Below are positions 8,694-17,206 of a stretch of DNA of 64,000 nt, piece by piece. The translations under genes and the position numbers were made by a program. Under the pieces are notes generated by a model. It was given only the letters and a program-made list of their open reading frames with translations. It searched no databases and was not told the origin of the DNA. Each line of letters opens with the position of its first letter. The stretch's first letter is position 1. This DNA comes from Dyella sp. ASV21 (GTDB lineage Bacteria > Pseudomonadota > Gammaproteobacteria > Xanthomonadales > Rhodanobacteraceae), in the NCBI RefSeq assembly GCF_016428975.1, contig NZ_JAELTT010000002.1, forward strand, positions 62,001 through 126,000, in the 5' to 3' direction.

Positions 8694-9608
8694 ATGACAG
8701 CTACGGTCGCCGTGGTCGCCAGCCTGGCTGGCGCGATCAAACGTTACGACGGTTTAACCGCCGTGGACGGGTTGAATCTCATGTTGCAGCGCGGCGAATT
8801 GCTCGCCTTGCTGGGGCCTAACGGTGCGGGCAAGAGCACCACCATCGGGCTGTTGCTAGGCCTGGTTCGCGCCGATGCCGGACGCGTCGAACTGTTCGGC
8901 CGCGATCCGCAGGATATCGCCGCGCGTCGCCGTATCGGGGTGATGCTGCAACAGGCAGCGCTGCCGGCCACGTTGCGGGTTTCGGAGTTGCTTGCACTCA
9001 CCATGAGCTACTACCCGGCGCCGCGCACGCTGGAGGAAACCGTGGAGCTGGCGGGTATCGCCCAGTACCTCGATCGACGTTACGCCAAGCTGTCGGGCGG
9101 CGAGCAGCGCCGTGTGCAATTTGCCCTTGCGTTGTGCGGCCGGCCGGAGCTGTTGTTTCTGGACGAACCTACCGTGGGCATGGACATCGATGCACGCCAA
9201 CGACTTTGGACATCCATTCGCCGACTGGTCGCGGAAGGATGCAGCGTAGTGCTGACCACCCATTACCTGGAGGAGGCAGAGGCCTTGGCGCAGCGCGTGG
9301 TGGTATTGGCGAACGGGCGCGTGGTGAGCGATGGCAGCGTGGACGAGTTGCGCTCACGCGTATCGCTCACGCGCATTCGCTGCGTTACCGACCTCGATGC
9401 CGAGGCCGTCGCCGCATGGCCGCGCGTCACCGGTGCCGAGCGGGAGGGTGGCAGCCTGAGTATTCGCACCGATGCCGCCGAGCATGTGCTGCGGCGCCTG
9501 CTGGATGCCGATCCGCAACTGTCTGGCCTGGAGGTGACGCGTGCCGGCCTGGCCGAAGCGTTCACCGCGTTGACCAACGAGCTGGCGCAGGAACGGGAGG
9601 CCGCCTGA
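8694..9608 (+). CDS. ABC-2 type exporter, ATP-binding protein
   Basis: A 304-residue cytoplasmic ATPase with Walker A GPNGAGKST (41-49), signature LSGGEQ (133-138), Walker B LFLDEPT (154-160) and the switch His in LTTHYLEEAEAL. The C-terminal extension of about 80 residues is of the kind seen in drug/lipid/antibiotic ABC-2 exporters (CcmA/NatA-like). ATG at 8694 follows a clear AAGGAGG. The stop codon overlaps the start of the permease gene (TGATG), and the gene begins an operon with two kinases and a response regulator, which suggests regulated export in response to an envelope signal (inference). Confidence 0.93.
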   Translation: MTATVAVVASLAGAIKRYDGLTAVDGLNLMLQRGELLALLGPNGAGKSTTIGLLLGLVRADAGRVELFGRDPQDIAARRRIGVMLQQAALPATLRVSELLALTMSYYPAPRTLEETVELAGIAQYLDRRYAKLSGGEQRRVQFALALCGRPELLFLDEPTVGMDIDARQRLWTSIRRLVAEGCSVVLTTHYLEEAEALAQRVVVLANGRVVSDGSVDELRSRVSLTRIRCVTDLDAEAVAAWPRVTGAEREGGSLSIRTDAAEHVLRRLLDADPQLSGLEVTRAGLAEAFTALTNELAQEREAA

Positions 9609-10402
9609 TGAATACCTTGCATGTTGCGGACGCGCCGCGCTCGATCGACCACGCCATGCCCTGGCAACGCGTGCTTGGCGCCTATGTCGCCGAAGCACGC
9701 AGTGAGTGCCTGCGCTATCTGCGCGCACCGGGCTTTATGTTGCCGGTGATGCTTTTCCCCACCATGTTCTACCTGCTGTTCGGCATTGTGATGAACCACA
9801 ATGCACCCGGTGACGTGCCGCGTTACCTGCTGGCGAGCTACGCCGTCTTCGGCGTGATGAGCCCTGGCTTGTTTGGCTTTGGCGTATCGCTGGCGGCCGA
9901 GCGCGAGAACGGTCTGCTGACGCTCAAGCGTGCCTTGCCGATGCCGCCCGGGGCCTATCTGCTGGGCAAGATGCTGATGGCGATGCTGGCGGCCGGTGGG
10001 GTGGTATTGCTGTTGCTCGCCATGGCGACCGGTTTGGGTCATGTGCCGTTGAGCGCCGGCCAGGGGATGCGGTTGCTGCTCACCGGCATGTTGGGTGTAC
10101 TTCCGTTTTGCGCGCTGGGCATGTTGGTCGGCGCATACGTCAAAGGACAGGGCGCGCCTGGTGTACTCAACCTCATCTATCTACCCATGTCGTTCCTGTC
10201 GGGCCTGTGGATTCCCCTTGCCATGCTGCCCGCCACATTGCAGCGGCTGGCGCCGATCTGGCCCAGTGCGCACCTGCAGCCGCTGGCGCTGAGCGCGGTG
10301 GGTTTGGGCAAGGACGCCTTGTGGCCGCACGTGCTGGCGTTGGCGGGTTATGGCCTGGTGTTTTTCATGCTGGCGGCTCGCCGCCTGCGCCGGGTCGGTT
10401 GA
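9608..10402 (+). CDS. ABC-2 type exporter, permease protein
   Basis: A 264-residue inner-membrane protein with about six hydrophobic segments (GFMLPVMLFPTMFYLLFGIV; YAVFGVMSPGLFGFGVSLA; MLMAMLAAGGVVLLLLAM; a further helix near residue 165; LIYLPMSFLSGLWIPLAML; VLALAGYGLVFFMLA). This is the ABC-2 membrane fold. The characteristic ERENGLL-x-L-K-R segment follows helix 2. The ATG at 9608 overlaps the ATPase stop, which fixes the start against a longer upstream reading frame that only runs through the ATPase gene. The kinase gene begins 38 bases downstream. The exported substrate is unknown. Confidence 0.92.
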   Translation: MNTLHVADAPRSIDHAMPWQRVLGAYVAEARSECLRYLRAPGFMLPVMLFPTMFYLLFGIVMNHNAPGDVPRYLLASYAVFGVMSPGLFGFGVSLAAERENGLLTLKRALPMPPGAYLLGKMLMAMLAAGGVVLLLLAMATGLGHVPLSAGQGMRLLLTGMLGVLPFCALGMLVGAYVKGQGAPGVLNLIYLPMSFLSGLWIPLAMLPATLQRLAPIWPSAHLQPLALSAVGLGKDALWPHVLALAGYGLVFFMLAARRLRRVG

Positions 10403-10440
10403 AGTACGATGGACCGTGGTTGGTGGCCGGGGGAGAGCGT

Positions 10441-11646
10441 GTGGTGCGTCAGCTGTTGAAAAACTGGTTTGTCCCCGCGCCCGATTCCCTGGTCGCCCGC
10501 GACCTGCGCCGTGCCCGATCTCCCTGGCTCAACGCCGTGCACCTGCTCTGGTCGGTGTGGGTATTCATCATCCCCATGTTCGATGGCTTCACCTGGGGCT
10601 GGGCGCTGGGCACGCTGCTGAGCTATCCGACGTTCCTGTTCCTATACGCCAAGTGCTGCACCGCCTCTCAACAGGTAGCCTACCGCTATGCGCTAGCGCT
10701 GGTGATGCTGACCTTCGTCACGTTGCCCTGGTATCCCAGTGGGCTTACCTACTTTGTGTATGGCTGCGTGATGCTGTGCACGTGTCGCATGAGCTTGCGC
10801 AGCTATCTGCTGGCACTCGCCGGCCTGAACGCGATATGCCTGGTCGAGGTCTGGTTGTTGAAGTACCCGTGGCAGGCGGTGGTATGGATGCCCGTCACCA
10901 CGGTCATCGTGGGGCTGGTGGTAAATGCCGAGCGCCATGCGGACCAAAAGGAACTGGAGCTGAGCCTTTCGCAAGACGAAGTGCGTCGCCTTGCCGCGCT
11001 GGCCGAGCGCGAACGCATAGGGCGGGATCTGCACGACCTGCTGGGTCACACGCTCAGCCTGATTACCTTGAAGCTGGAGTTGTCGCGCAAGCTGTTCGAT
11101 CGTGACAGCGAAGCGGCGCGCCGTGAGATGGAAGAGGCGGAAAAGGTGGCGCGGCACGCCCTGTCGGAAGTGCGCTCGGCGGTCAGCGGCATTCGCGCCA
11201 CGGACCTCGCCGCCGAGCTGGCGGCGGCACGGTTGATGCTGGGCGCTTCGGCGGTGGAATTGGAAAGCGGCGAGCTGCCACCTTCTCTGCCGGGAGAGGT
11301 GGAGCGCGCATTGTCATTGGTGCTGCGCGAAGCGATAACCAACATCGCCCGGCATGCACAAGCGCGCAAGGCGCGCGTATCGGTGGTCGTGGTTGCCAAT
11401 GTCTTGCAGATGGGCATCGAGGACGACGGGCGCGGCGGCATCGATAGCCACGGTAACGGTCTTAGCGGCATGCATGAGCGTGTGCGTGCACTGGGCGGAA
11501 GCTTGGCGGTGGACTCCCCCCGCGGCAAAGGTACGCGGCTGAGCATCCGGGTACCGCTGCGCGCGCGTTTGACCCTGGTGGGCGACGGCGCGGAAGCGCA
11601 CGGGCAGGGCGATGGCTGGCCGGAACAGGAGCGCCACGCGTCATGA
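10441..11646 (+). CDS. DesK/NarX-type sensor histidine kinase (first of two)
   Basis: A 401-residue kinase. Five or six membrane helices occupy about residues 31-165 with no periplasmic domain, so it probably senses the membrane itself, as DesK does. The HisKA_3 dimerisation domain carries RERIGRDLHDLLGHT with the phosphorylated His at about residue 198, then a HATPase_c domain with LREAITNIARHA, EDDGRGG and GNGLSGMHERVRALGG. GTG at 10441, after GGGGGAGA, is preferred; GTG at 10444 is equally possible. The stop overlaps the next kinase (ATGA). It is a clear paralogue of the following gene: the segment from SQDEVRRLA to the His box is nearly identical. Confidence 0.9.
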   Translation: MVRQLLKNWFVPAPDSLVARDLRRARSPWLNAVHLLWSVWVFIIPMFDGFTWGWALGTLLSYPTFLFLYAKCCTASQQVAYRYALALVMLTFVTLPWYPSGLTYFVYGCVMLCTCRMSLRSYLLALAGLNAICLVEVWLLKYPWQAVVWMPVTTVIVGLVVNAERHADQKELELSLSQDEVRRLAALAERERIGRDLHDLLGHTLSLITLKLELSRKLFDRDSEAARREMEEAEKVARHALSEVRSAVSGIRATDLAAELAAARLMLGASAVELESGELPPSLPGEVERALSLVLREAITNIARHAQARKARVSVVVVANVLQMGIEDDGRGGIDSHGNGLSGMHERVRALGGSLAVDSPRGKGTRLSIRVPLRARLTLVGDGAEAHGQGDGWPEQERHAS

Positions 11647-12797
11647 TCGGCTGGCTCAAGCCGCATCCCGACTCGTTGTTCGGACAACTCGGCGCATCGA
11701 GCTATCTGCGCTGGGAGGCGTTCGCGAGTCTGGTGTGGATCGTTGCGCTGTTCGTCGGCCCGTTGACCGCCGACTCGTCGCATTGGTCGCGCTGGCTGCT
11801 GCCCACGGCGCTTTCGGTGCCCGTCTATGTGTACCTGCACCGCCAGGTGTATGCCGGGCCGTATCGCCGTTTGCCCTGGTACGCCGCGGGTATCGGTGCG
11901 CTGGGGCTGTTGTTGTGGCCATACAACGGCGTGGCGCTGGGCTATGTGGTTTCGTCCAGCATGTGCTTTGCCTATATGCATTCGCTGCGCCGCTGGTTGC
12001 TGGCCTTTGTATTGCTGGCGCTGGCGACCGTGCCACTGGCGGTCGCCATGCATGTATCGCCCTGGCTGATGCTGCTGGTGGGATTTGTCTCGGCGGTATC
12101 GGGTTTTGGTCATTATCTTCGCCTCAACAACCAGCGCCGCGACGCCCAGTTGCGCCTTTCCCAGGACGAAGTGCGTCGCCTGGCGACGGTGGCCGAGCGC
12201 GAGCGCATCGGTCGCGACCTGCACGATCTGCTTGGGCATACGTTGTCGCTGGTTACCATCAAGTCCGAGTTGGCGCGCAGGCTGGCATTGATCGATCCGC
12301 CGCGTGCCCAGCGCGAGATGGAAGAGGTAGAACGAGTGGCGCGGCATGCCCTGGGCGAGGTGCGCGCAGCAGTCACGGGCATGCGCCGGGGCGATCTCGC
12401 GGCCGAGCTGATCTCCGCGCGCCTGATGCTGGAGGCCTCAGGCGTGCGTTTTCAGGGCGAACTGCCGAACGAGATCGCGCTGCCCGAGGACATCGAGGCG
12501 CCGCTGGCGCTGGTGCTGCGCGAGGCGGTTACCAATATTCATCGCCACGCAAAAGCGGGTTCGGCGCAGGCGATTTTCACCGTGGGCAAGGATCGATTCG
12601 AGATGCAGATCAGTGATGATGGGTGTGGCGGCCTGGCCGCGCACGGCAACGGCGTCAGCGGCATGCGTGAGCGTGTGCGCGCGCTGGGTGGCAGCCTTCA
12701 TATCGACTCGCCATCGCGTCATGGCACGGTGCTGACGGTTCGTGTGACGCTTCCTCACGTCAACGCCACGCAGGCGGTGGACAGGAGCGCCGCATGA
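11643..12797 (+). CDS. DesK/NarX-type sensor histidine kinase (second of two)
   Basis: A 384-residue kinase. Five to six hydrophobic segments lie between residues 25 and 160, followed by HisKA_3 with the phospho-acceptor His at about residue 194 (RDLHDLLGHT). The HATPase_c domain has LREAVTNIHRHA, SDDGCGG and GNGVSGMRERVRALGG. All catalytic motifs are intact in both kinases, so neither is an obvious pseudokinase. The sensor regions differ much more than the kinase cores. Starts and stops overlap with both neighbours (ATGA type), implying translational coupling and comparable amounts of both kinases and the regulator. Confidence 0.9.
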   Translation: MIGWLKPHPDSLFGQLGASSYLRWEAFASLVWIVALFVGPLTADSSHWSRWLLPTALSVPVYVYLHRQVYAGPYRRLPWYAAGIGALGLLLWPYNGVALGYVVSSSMCFAYMHSLRRWLLAFVLLALATVPLAVAMHVSPWLMLLVGFVSAVSGFGHYLRLNNQRRDAQLRLSQDEVRRLATVAERERIGRDLHDLLGHTLSLVTIKSELARRLALIDPPRAQREMEEVERVARHALGEVRAAVTGMRRGDLAAELISARLMLEASGVRFQGELPNEIALPEDIEAPLALVLREAVTNIHRHAKAGSAQAIFTVGKDRFEMQISDDGCGGLAAHGNGVSGMRERVRALGGSLHIDSPSRHGTVLTVRVTLPHVNATQAVDRSAA

Positions 12798-13396
12798 TCC
12801 GCGTCACCCTGGCCGAAGATCAGGCGATGGTGCGCGGCGCGCTGTCGGCGCTGCTCAACCTGGAATCGGACATCGAAGTGCTGGGTTCCGCCGCGGACGG
12901 CGAAGCCGCCTGGCGCGACCTGCAGCGCCTCAAGCCCGATGTGCTGGTTACCGACATCGAAATGCCCGGTTTGACTGGACTGGAGTTGGCGCAGCGCATT
13001 CAGCGCCACGAGATGCCCATCAAGATCATCATCGTGACCACCTTTGCGCGCCCCGGTTTTCTGCGTCGGGCGTTGGATGCGGGCGTTTCGGGCTATCTGC
13101 TGAAAGACGCGCCGGCCGAACGGTTGGCCGAGGCGCTGCGCACGGTTCATCGCGGCGGCCGGGCGATCGATCCGCAACTCGCGCTCGAAGCCTGGTCGGA
13201 GGCCGACCCGCTCAATGACCGCGAGCGGCAGGTCTTGCGGCTGGCCGGCGAGGGCCAGTCGGCCACTGACATCGCCAGCCAGCTCAACCTGTCCCATGGC
13301 ACGGTGCGTAATTATCTGTCCGAGGCCATCGGCAAGCTGGGGGTGGCCAACCGGATCGAGGCGTACCGATTGGCCCGGCAAAAGGGCTGGCTGTAG
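12794..13396 (+). CDS. NarL/DesR-type response regulator
   Basis: A 200-residue cytoplasmic transcription factor. The receiver domain (1-120) has the phospho-acceptor Asp54 in VTDIEMPG and the conserved Lys104 in YLLKDAP. The C-terminal LuxR-type helix-turn-helix at about 140-196 (LNDRERQVLRLAGEGQSATD) binds DNA. The ATG overlaps the stop of the second kinase, so it is the likely partner of one or both kinases and may autoregulate the exporter operon. The 284-base gap before the exporter gene contains TGCC-N6-GGCA around 8670, but I cannot show that it is an operator. Confidence 0.93.
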   Translation: MIRVTLAEDQAMVRGALSALLNLESDIEVLGSAADGEAAWRDLQRLKPDVLVTDIEMPGLTGLELAQRIQRHEMPIKIIIVTTFARPGFLRRALDAGVSGYLLKDAPAERLAEALRTVHRGGRAIDPQLALEAWSEADPLNDRERQVLRLAGEGQSATDIASQLNLSHGTVRNYLSEAIGKLGVANRIEAYRLARQKGWL

Positions 13397-13452
13397 CCAG
13401 CGGCGCAGGGATCGGCTGCAATAGCAGGCCCACACCGTTCGCGAGGCTGGCC

Positions 13453-14682
13453 TTGCCGCATCCGCTCGCTTGTTCCATTCGACTGCCCGCGTGGCTGCTC
13501 ATCGTGCTGATTGCCATGTTGTCGAGCGGCTGCGCGAAGAAGCATGAGTCCCTGGGCAACGACGCCTATGTCTGGCAACGGCAGTGGACGCCCGCCCTGG
13601 CCGACGCGCTGCACGCCAGCCAGGACGCGGTGCAGACCTGGCGCGTGCTCGCCGCCGAAGTGGACGTGCACGGGCAATGGCACACCATGCGGCCCGACGC
13701 GGCGGCGCTGGCGGCGAGCGGCAAGCCGGTCATTGCGGTGGTGCGCATCGAAGGCCAGCTCGACCGCTGGGACGAACAAGCCCTCATCGACGGCGTGGAT
13801 GGCGTGGTGACGGAATGGCGTCAGCGGGGACTATCGCCGGCAGGCGTGGAGATCGATCACGATTGCGCGACCTCGCGCCTGCCGGCCTACGCCCATTTTC
13901 TCGCTGCGCTGCGCCCCACCTTGGGCACGCGTGTACGTCTTTCGATCACCGCGCTGCCCACCTGGCTCGATAGCACGCAACTGGAGACGCTGCTCGCACA
14001 GGTGGACGAAGCCGTTCTGCAGGTGCATGCCGTGCAGTCGCCGCGCGCCGGCCTGTTCGATCCGCAGCGCGCGCACGCATGGATCGCCGCCTTTGCGAAG
14101 CGGGTGCATTCGCCTTGGCGGGTGGCCCTGCCGGCCTATGGCACGCGCGTGAGTTGGGACGACCAAGGGCGGGTGGCCGCTATCGAAAGCGAGCGGCCGA
14201 CGCTGAGCGGCGCAAGCGACGCCAACGAGTTGTTTGCCGACCCCGTCGCCATGCAGGGCTTTTTGAACACCCTGCAGGCGGATGCGCCGCCCGGGCTGGC
14301 CGGCATCGTGTGGTTCCGTCTGCCTACCGACGACGATACGCGCGCCTGGAGCATGGCGACCTGGCGTGCCGTCCTTCTGCATCAGCCGCTGCGCATTTCC
14401 CTGTTGGCCCAGGTGCGCGCGGCGCGGCAGGCATCGCTGCGCGATCTGGTGTTGATCAACGCGGGCAATGCCGATGTGCCGCTGCCGTCGTTGGTGCGCC
14501 TGGATGCGGCCTGCTCGCTGGCCGATGGCGCCAATGGGTATACCTTGCAGCGTTCGGATCACGGGCTGTTCCTGCAGCGCGCTCGGGGCGGCCTGCTGCG
14601 CGCCGGTCGCCAGCTGGCCATTGGCTGGTTGCGTTGCGACGGTACGGCGGCGTTGCATATTGAAGCAGGGCGCGCCCGCTGA
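13453..14682 (+). CDS. DUF3142 lipoprotein
   Basis: A 409-residue protein with a lipoprotein signal: a hydrophobic helix (LPAWLLIVLIAMLSSGC) ending in an LSSGC lipobox. The mature part looks like the TIM-barrel-type DUF3142 family (VWQRQWTPALADAL near the start, then GVEIDHDC and LSITALPTWLD), related to glycoside-hydrolase folds, with no known function. The start is TTG at 13453 with GAGG about 9 bases upstream; the next in-frame ATG falls inside the signal helix and would destroy it. It lies 56 bases after the response regulator and 72 bases before the helical-repeat gene, so co-transcription with both is plausible. Confidence 0.8.
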   Translation: MPHPLACSIRLPAWLLIVLIAMLSSGCAKKHESLGNDAYVWQRQWTPALADALHASQDAVQTWRVLAAEVDVHGQWHTMRPDAAALAASGKPVIAVVRIEGQLDRWDEQALIDGVDGVVTEWRQRGLSPAGVEIDHDCATSRLPAYAHFLAALRPTLGTRVRLSITALPTWLDSTQLETLLAQVDEAVLQVHAVQSPRAGLFDPQRAHAWIAAFAKRVHSPWRVALPAYGTRVSWDDQGRVAAIESERPTLSGASDANELFADPVAMQGFLNTLQADAPPGLAGIVWFRLPTDDDTRAWSMATWRAVLLHQPLRISLLAQVRAARQASLRDLVLINAGNADVPLPSLVRLDAACSLADGANGYTLQRSDHGLFLQRARGGLLRAGRQLAIGWLRCDGTAALHIEAGRAR

Positions 14683-14754
14683 CGCGACGTTGCCACGCTG
14701 CTGCCGCATACTTCGCGATATCGGGCGCGGAGCGCCCCGTTGACAGGTAACCTC

Positions 14755-17133
14755 ATGTACAAGCGCTCATGGATCGTCGCTGGCCTGCTCACCTCGCTCG
14801 CGGGTGCCGTGGCCTGGGCCTGTGGCCCGATGTTCCCCAACCAGTTGCTCGATCACCGCGCCGATACGCTCAAGGCAACCCCGCAGAACAGCTTCGCTTT
14901 CGAGGCGATGCACCTGTTGGAGCCGACCGACAAGCTGGTGGCCGCTCCGTCGGGTGGCGGGGATGCATCGGCGCCCGACGCCGCTGCGCAGGCCAAGACC
15001 TTGGGTTTGAGTACCGCGCAGGCGGAACGGGTGGCCGCCCTGCGTCAGCTCGACAGCGCCGATGAAGCCTATGCCCAAGGCAAAGATCTGCCGGCCGATT
15101 TGCGCGCCTATACGGCGGGCGCGGTGGCCTTTGCGCAGGAGCGGCTGGATGACGCGGCAGCGCGCTTCGAGGAAGTGTTGGCGCTGCCGCCTGAGCAGGC
15201 CAAGCTGCGCGGCGTGTGGGCAGCCTTCATGCTGGGGCGCATCCATGCCGAGCAGATGAAAGCGGCCGGCGATGCGACGGCGTTCCAGCACGCGCGCAGC
15301 GAGGCTGCCAAGGCCTTCGAGCTGGCCCGCACGCGCGCGGTAGCCGGCGCTGACGATGCGCAGGCGCTGGCCGTGGCCAGTTTTGGCGAGGAAGCGCGTC
15401 TGTATCTCTACAGTGCCGGCGAGCAGTGCAGTTGGGACAACCTCAACGACTCTCAGAATCATTGTGGCGACGGTATCGCCGTGGCCGATCTCAAGCGCGC
15501 CATTACGTTGTACGCCGCACAGGCGGGCTACGGTTCGGACAGCGGCGTGCAATCGCTGGTGGTCCTGGCCGATCAAACGTTGCGCACGCCGTCGCAGTTG
15601 GCCGGGCTGATCGATGGCCCGGTGGCGCAGCGCATGCTGGTGGCCTACGCGCTGGCGCGCCTTGGCGGCGGCAGCATCGACTCCGTCAGCGGCGAGGCGA
15701 GCAAGCCCGATCCGCGTCTGGCGACGCTGATGCAGGCGATCGAGCAGCGCGGCCTGCACAAGGTTAGCGGCGCCGATCGTCTGGCCGCGCTGGCCTACGA
15801 AACCGGTCACTACGACGTGGCCGCGAATTTCGCGGCCAAGGCCAGCGGTCCGCTGGCCGATTGGGTGCGCGCCAAACTCGCATTGCAAAAGGGCGACCTG
15901 GCGGCCGCCAGTGCGGCCTACGCGGCAGCGGCCAAGGCCTTCCCCAAGGCCGGCCAAGCGCAGCCCGCCCTGGAGCCGGGCAACGTGCAACTGCTTACCG
16001 GCGAGCGAGGCGTGCTGGCGCTTGCTCGCGGCGAATACGTCGAGGCGCTGGGTCACCTTTACGACGCCGCGCAAGGCGTGGGCGGCGACGGCAACCTCTA
16101 TGACGAGGAGGGTGACGGTGGCGGCTACGGCTATGGCAACGATGCCAACTATGTTGCTGAGCGCGTGCTTACGGTGGATGAGCTCAAGACCTTTGTCGAT
16201 GCCCGTGCCCCCGCCACCCCGGTGCCGCCCAAGGGCAAGGACGAGGAGGGCTATTACCGCAATCAGCGCCCGCTGGGCGATAACCTGCGCTGGCTGCTGG
16301 CGCGCCGCCTGATGCGCGCCGGGCGCTATGACGAAGCGCAGGCGTATTTCCCCGTCGATGGCGATCCGCGCTTCGCCAGCTATGACGACGAAGGCAAGCC
16401 CCAGGCAACGACCTTGCGCAGCAAGGCTGCGGCCTATGCAAAGGCTTTGCATGAAGGCGAGCATGCCTGGACCCGTATCGGTCGTGCGCAGGGGCTTTAC
16501 GCCGCGGCGAAGATCGCACGCGAGGACGGCATGGAAATCCTGGGCTACGAGCAGGGCCCCGATTACACCGACAACGGTGGCGGGTTCCAGGGTGGCAGCG
16601 GGCAGGCCGCCGAATCGCTCAAGCAGGGGTTCGTGACCGATGGCGAACGCCAGCGTTATGCCGACAGCGTGGCCAAGCCGGAGCGCCGCTTCCACTATCG
16701 CTACATTGCCGCCGACGAGGCCAGCGCCGCCGCTGATCTGCTGCCGCCGCGCTCGCAGGCCTTTGCTGCGGTGCTTTGCCAGGCCACGGGCTGGATGCAG
16801 GACGGTCCTCCGGATTACGAAGACAACTATCAGGGCTGGGGCGAGGAGAAGCCCAAGGGTGTGCCGGAGCGCCTGCAACGCGCCGATGCCCTGTATGCGC
16901 GCTATGTGAAGCAGGGTCCCTATGTGGACTGGGCGGAGGACTTCGGCCGCGATTGCGAGGAGCCTGATTTTGACCGCGCCCGCCAATTGCAGCGCACGCA
17001 GCAGGTGGCTGCGGTCCGTCACGCGGTGCGGCGCTACTTGCCCTATGAGGTGGCGGTTCTTGCGTTGGTGATGGTGGCATTTGGTGCCTGGGTGTGGCGT
17101 CGCCGCCGGCGCGCCAACGGCGGCTCGCACTGA
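14755..17133 (+). CDS. membrane-anchored periplasmic helical-repeat (TPR-like) protein of unknown function
   Basis: A 792-residue protein with an N-terminal signal sequence (YKRSWIVAGLLTSLAGAVAWA, written here as its first 21 residues minus the last: YKRSWIVAGLLTSLAGAVAW), a Cys immediately after the hydrophobic stretch, a very long Ala-rich helical body resembling TPR/Sel1-like repeats, a Gly/Tyr/Asp-rich insert near residue 455, and a C-terminal membrane helix (VAVLALVMVAFGAWVW) followed by an Arg-rich anchor. The body should therefore face the periplasm. ATG at 14755 is preferred to TTG at 14740 because of the signal sequence and the AGGTAA upstream. I do not recognise a catalytic domain. 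Its position after the DUF3142 lipoprotein suggests the two work together in the envelope. Confidence 0.75.
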   Translation: MYKRSWIVAGLLTSLAGAVAWACGPMFPNQLLDHRADTLKATPQNSFAFEAMHLLEPTDKLVAAPSGGGDASAPDAAAQAKTLGLSTAQAERVAALRQLDSADEAYAQGKDLPADLRAYTAGAVAFAQERLDDAAARFEEVLALPPEQAKLRGVWAAFMLGRIHAEQMKAAGDATAFQHARSEAAKAFELARTRAVAGADDAQALAVASFGEEARLYLYSAGEQCSWDNLNDSQNHCGDGIAVADLKRAITLYAAQAGYGSDSGVQSLVVLADQTLRTPSQLAGLIDGPVAQRMLVAYALARLGGGSIDSVSGEASKPDPRLATLMQAIEQRGLHKVSGADRLAALAYETGHYDVAANFAAKASGPLADWVRAKLALQKGDLAAASAAYAAAAKAFPKAGQAQPALEPGNVQLLTGERGVLALARGEYVEALGHLYDAAQGVGGDGNLYDEEGDGGGYGYGNDANYVAERVLTVDELKTFVDARAPATPVPPKGKDEEGYYRNQRPLGDNLRWLLARRLMRAGRYDEAQAYFPVDGDPRFASYDDEGKPQATTLRSKAAAYAKALHEGEHAWTRIGRAQGLYAAAKIAREDGMEILGYEQGPDYTDNGGGFQGGSGQAAESLKQGFVTDGERQRYADSVAKPERRFHYRYIAADEASAAADLLPPRSQAFAAVLCQATGWMQDGPPDYEDNYQGWGEEKPKGVPERLQRADALYARYVKQGPYVDWAEDFGRDCEEPDFDRARQLQRTQQVAAVRHAVRRYLPYEVAVLALVMVAFGAWVWRRRRRANGGSH

Positions 17134-17146
17134 GGCTTTGGCCCGG

Positions 17147-17170
17147 GCGCGGGGCGTCGCCCCGCGCTTT
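17147..17170 (+). terminator. terminator-like hairpin after the helical-repeat gene
   Basis: Perfect 9-bp G/C stem (17147-17155 with 17159-17167) and a 3-base loop, followed by TTT only. It lies 13 bases past the stop and before queA, marking the likely operon end. Confidence 0.7.
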
Positions 17171-17206
17171 GCGCGATAATGGCCTATTCGACGCAAGCGC
17201 CCTGCC

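Noticed and set aside
10108-10440. N-terminal extension of the first histidine kinase into the permease gene
   Set aside because: The extra 111 residues are the permease read in another frame; GTG at 10441 has a ribosome binding site and gives the usual kinase layout.
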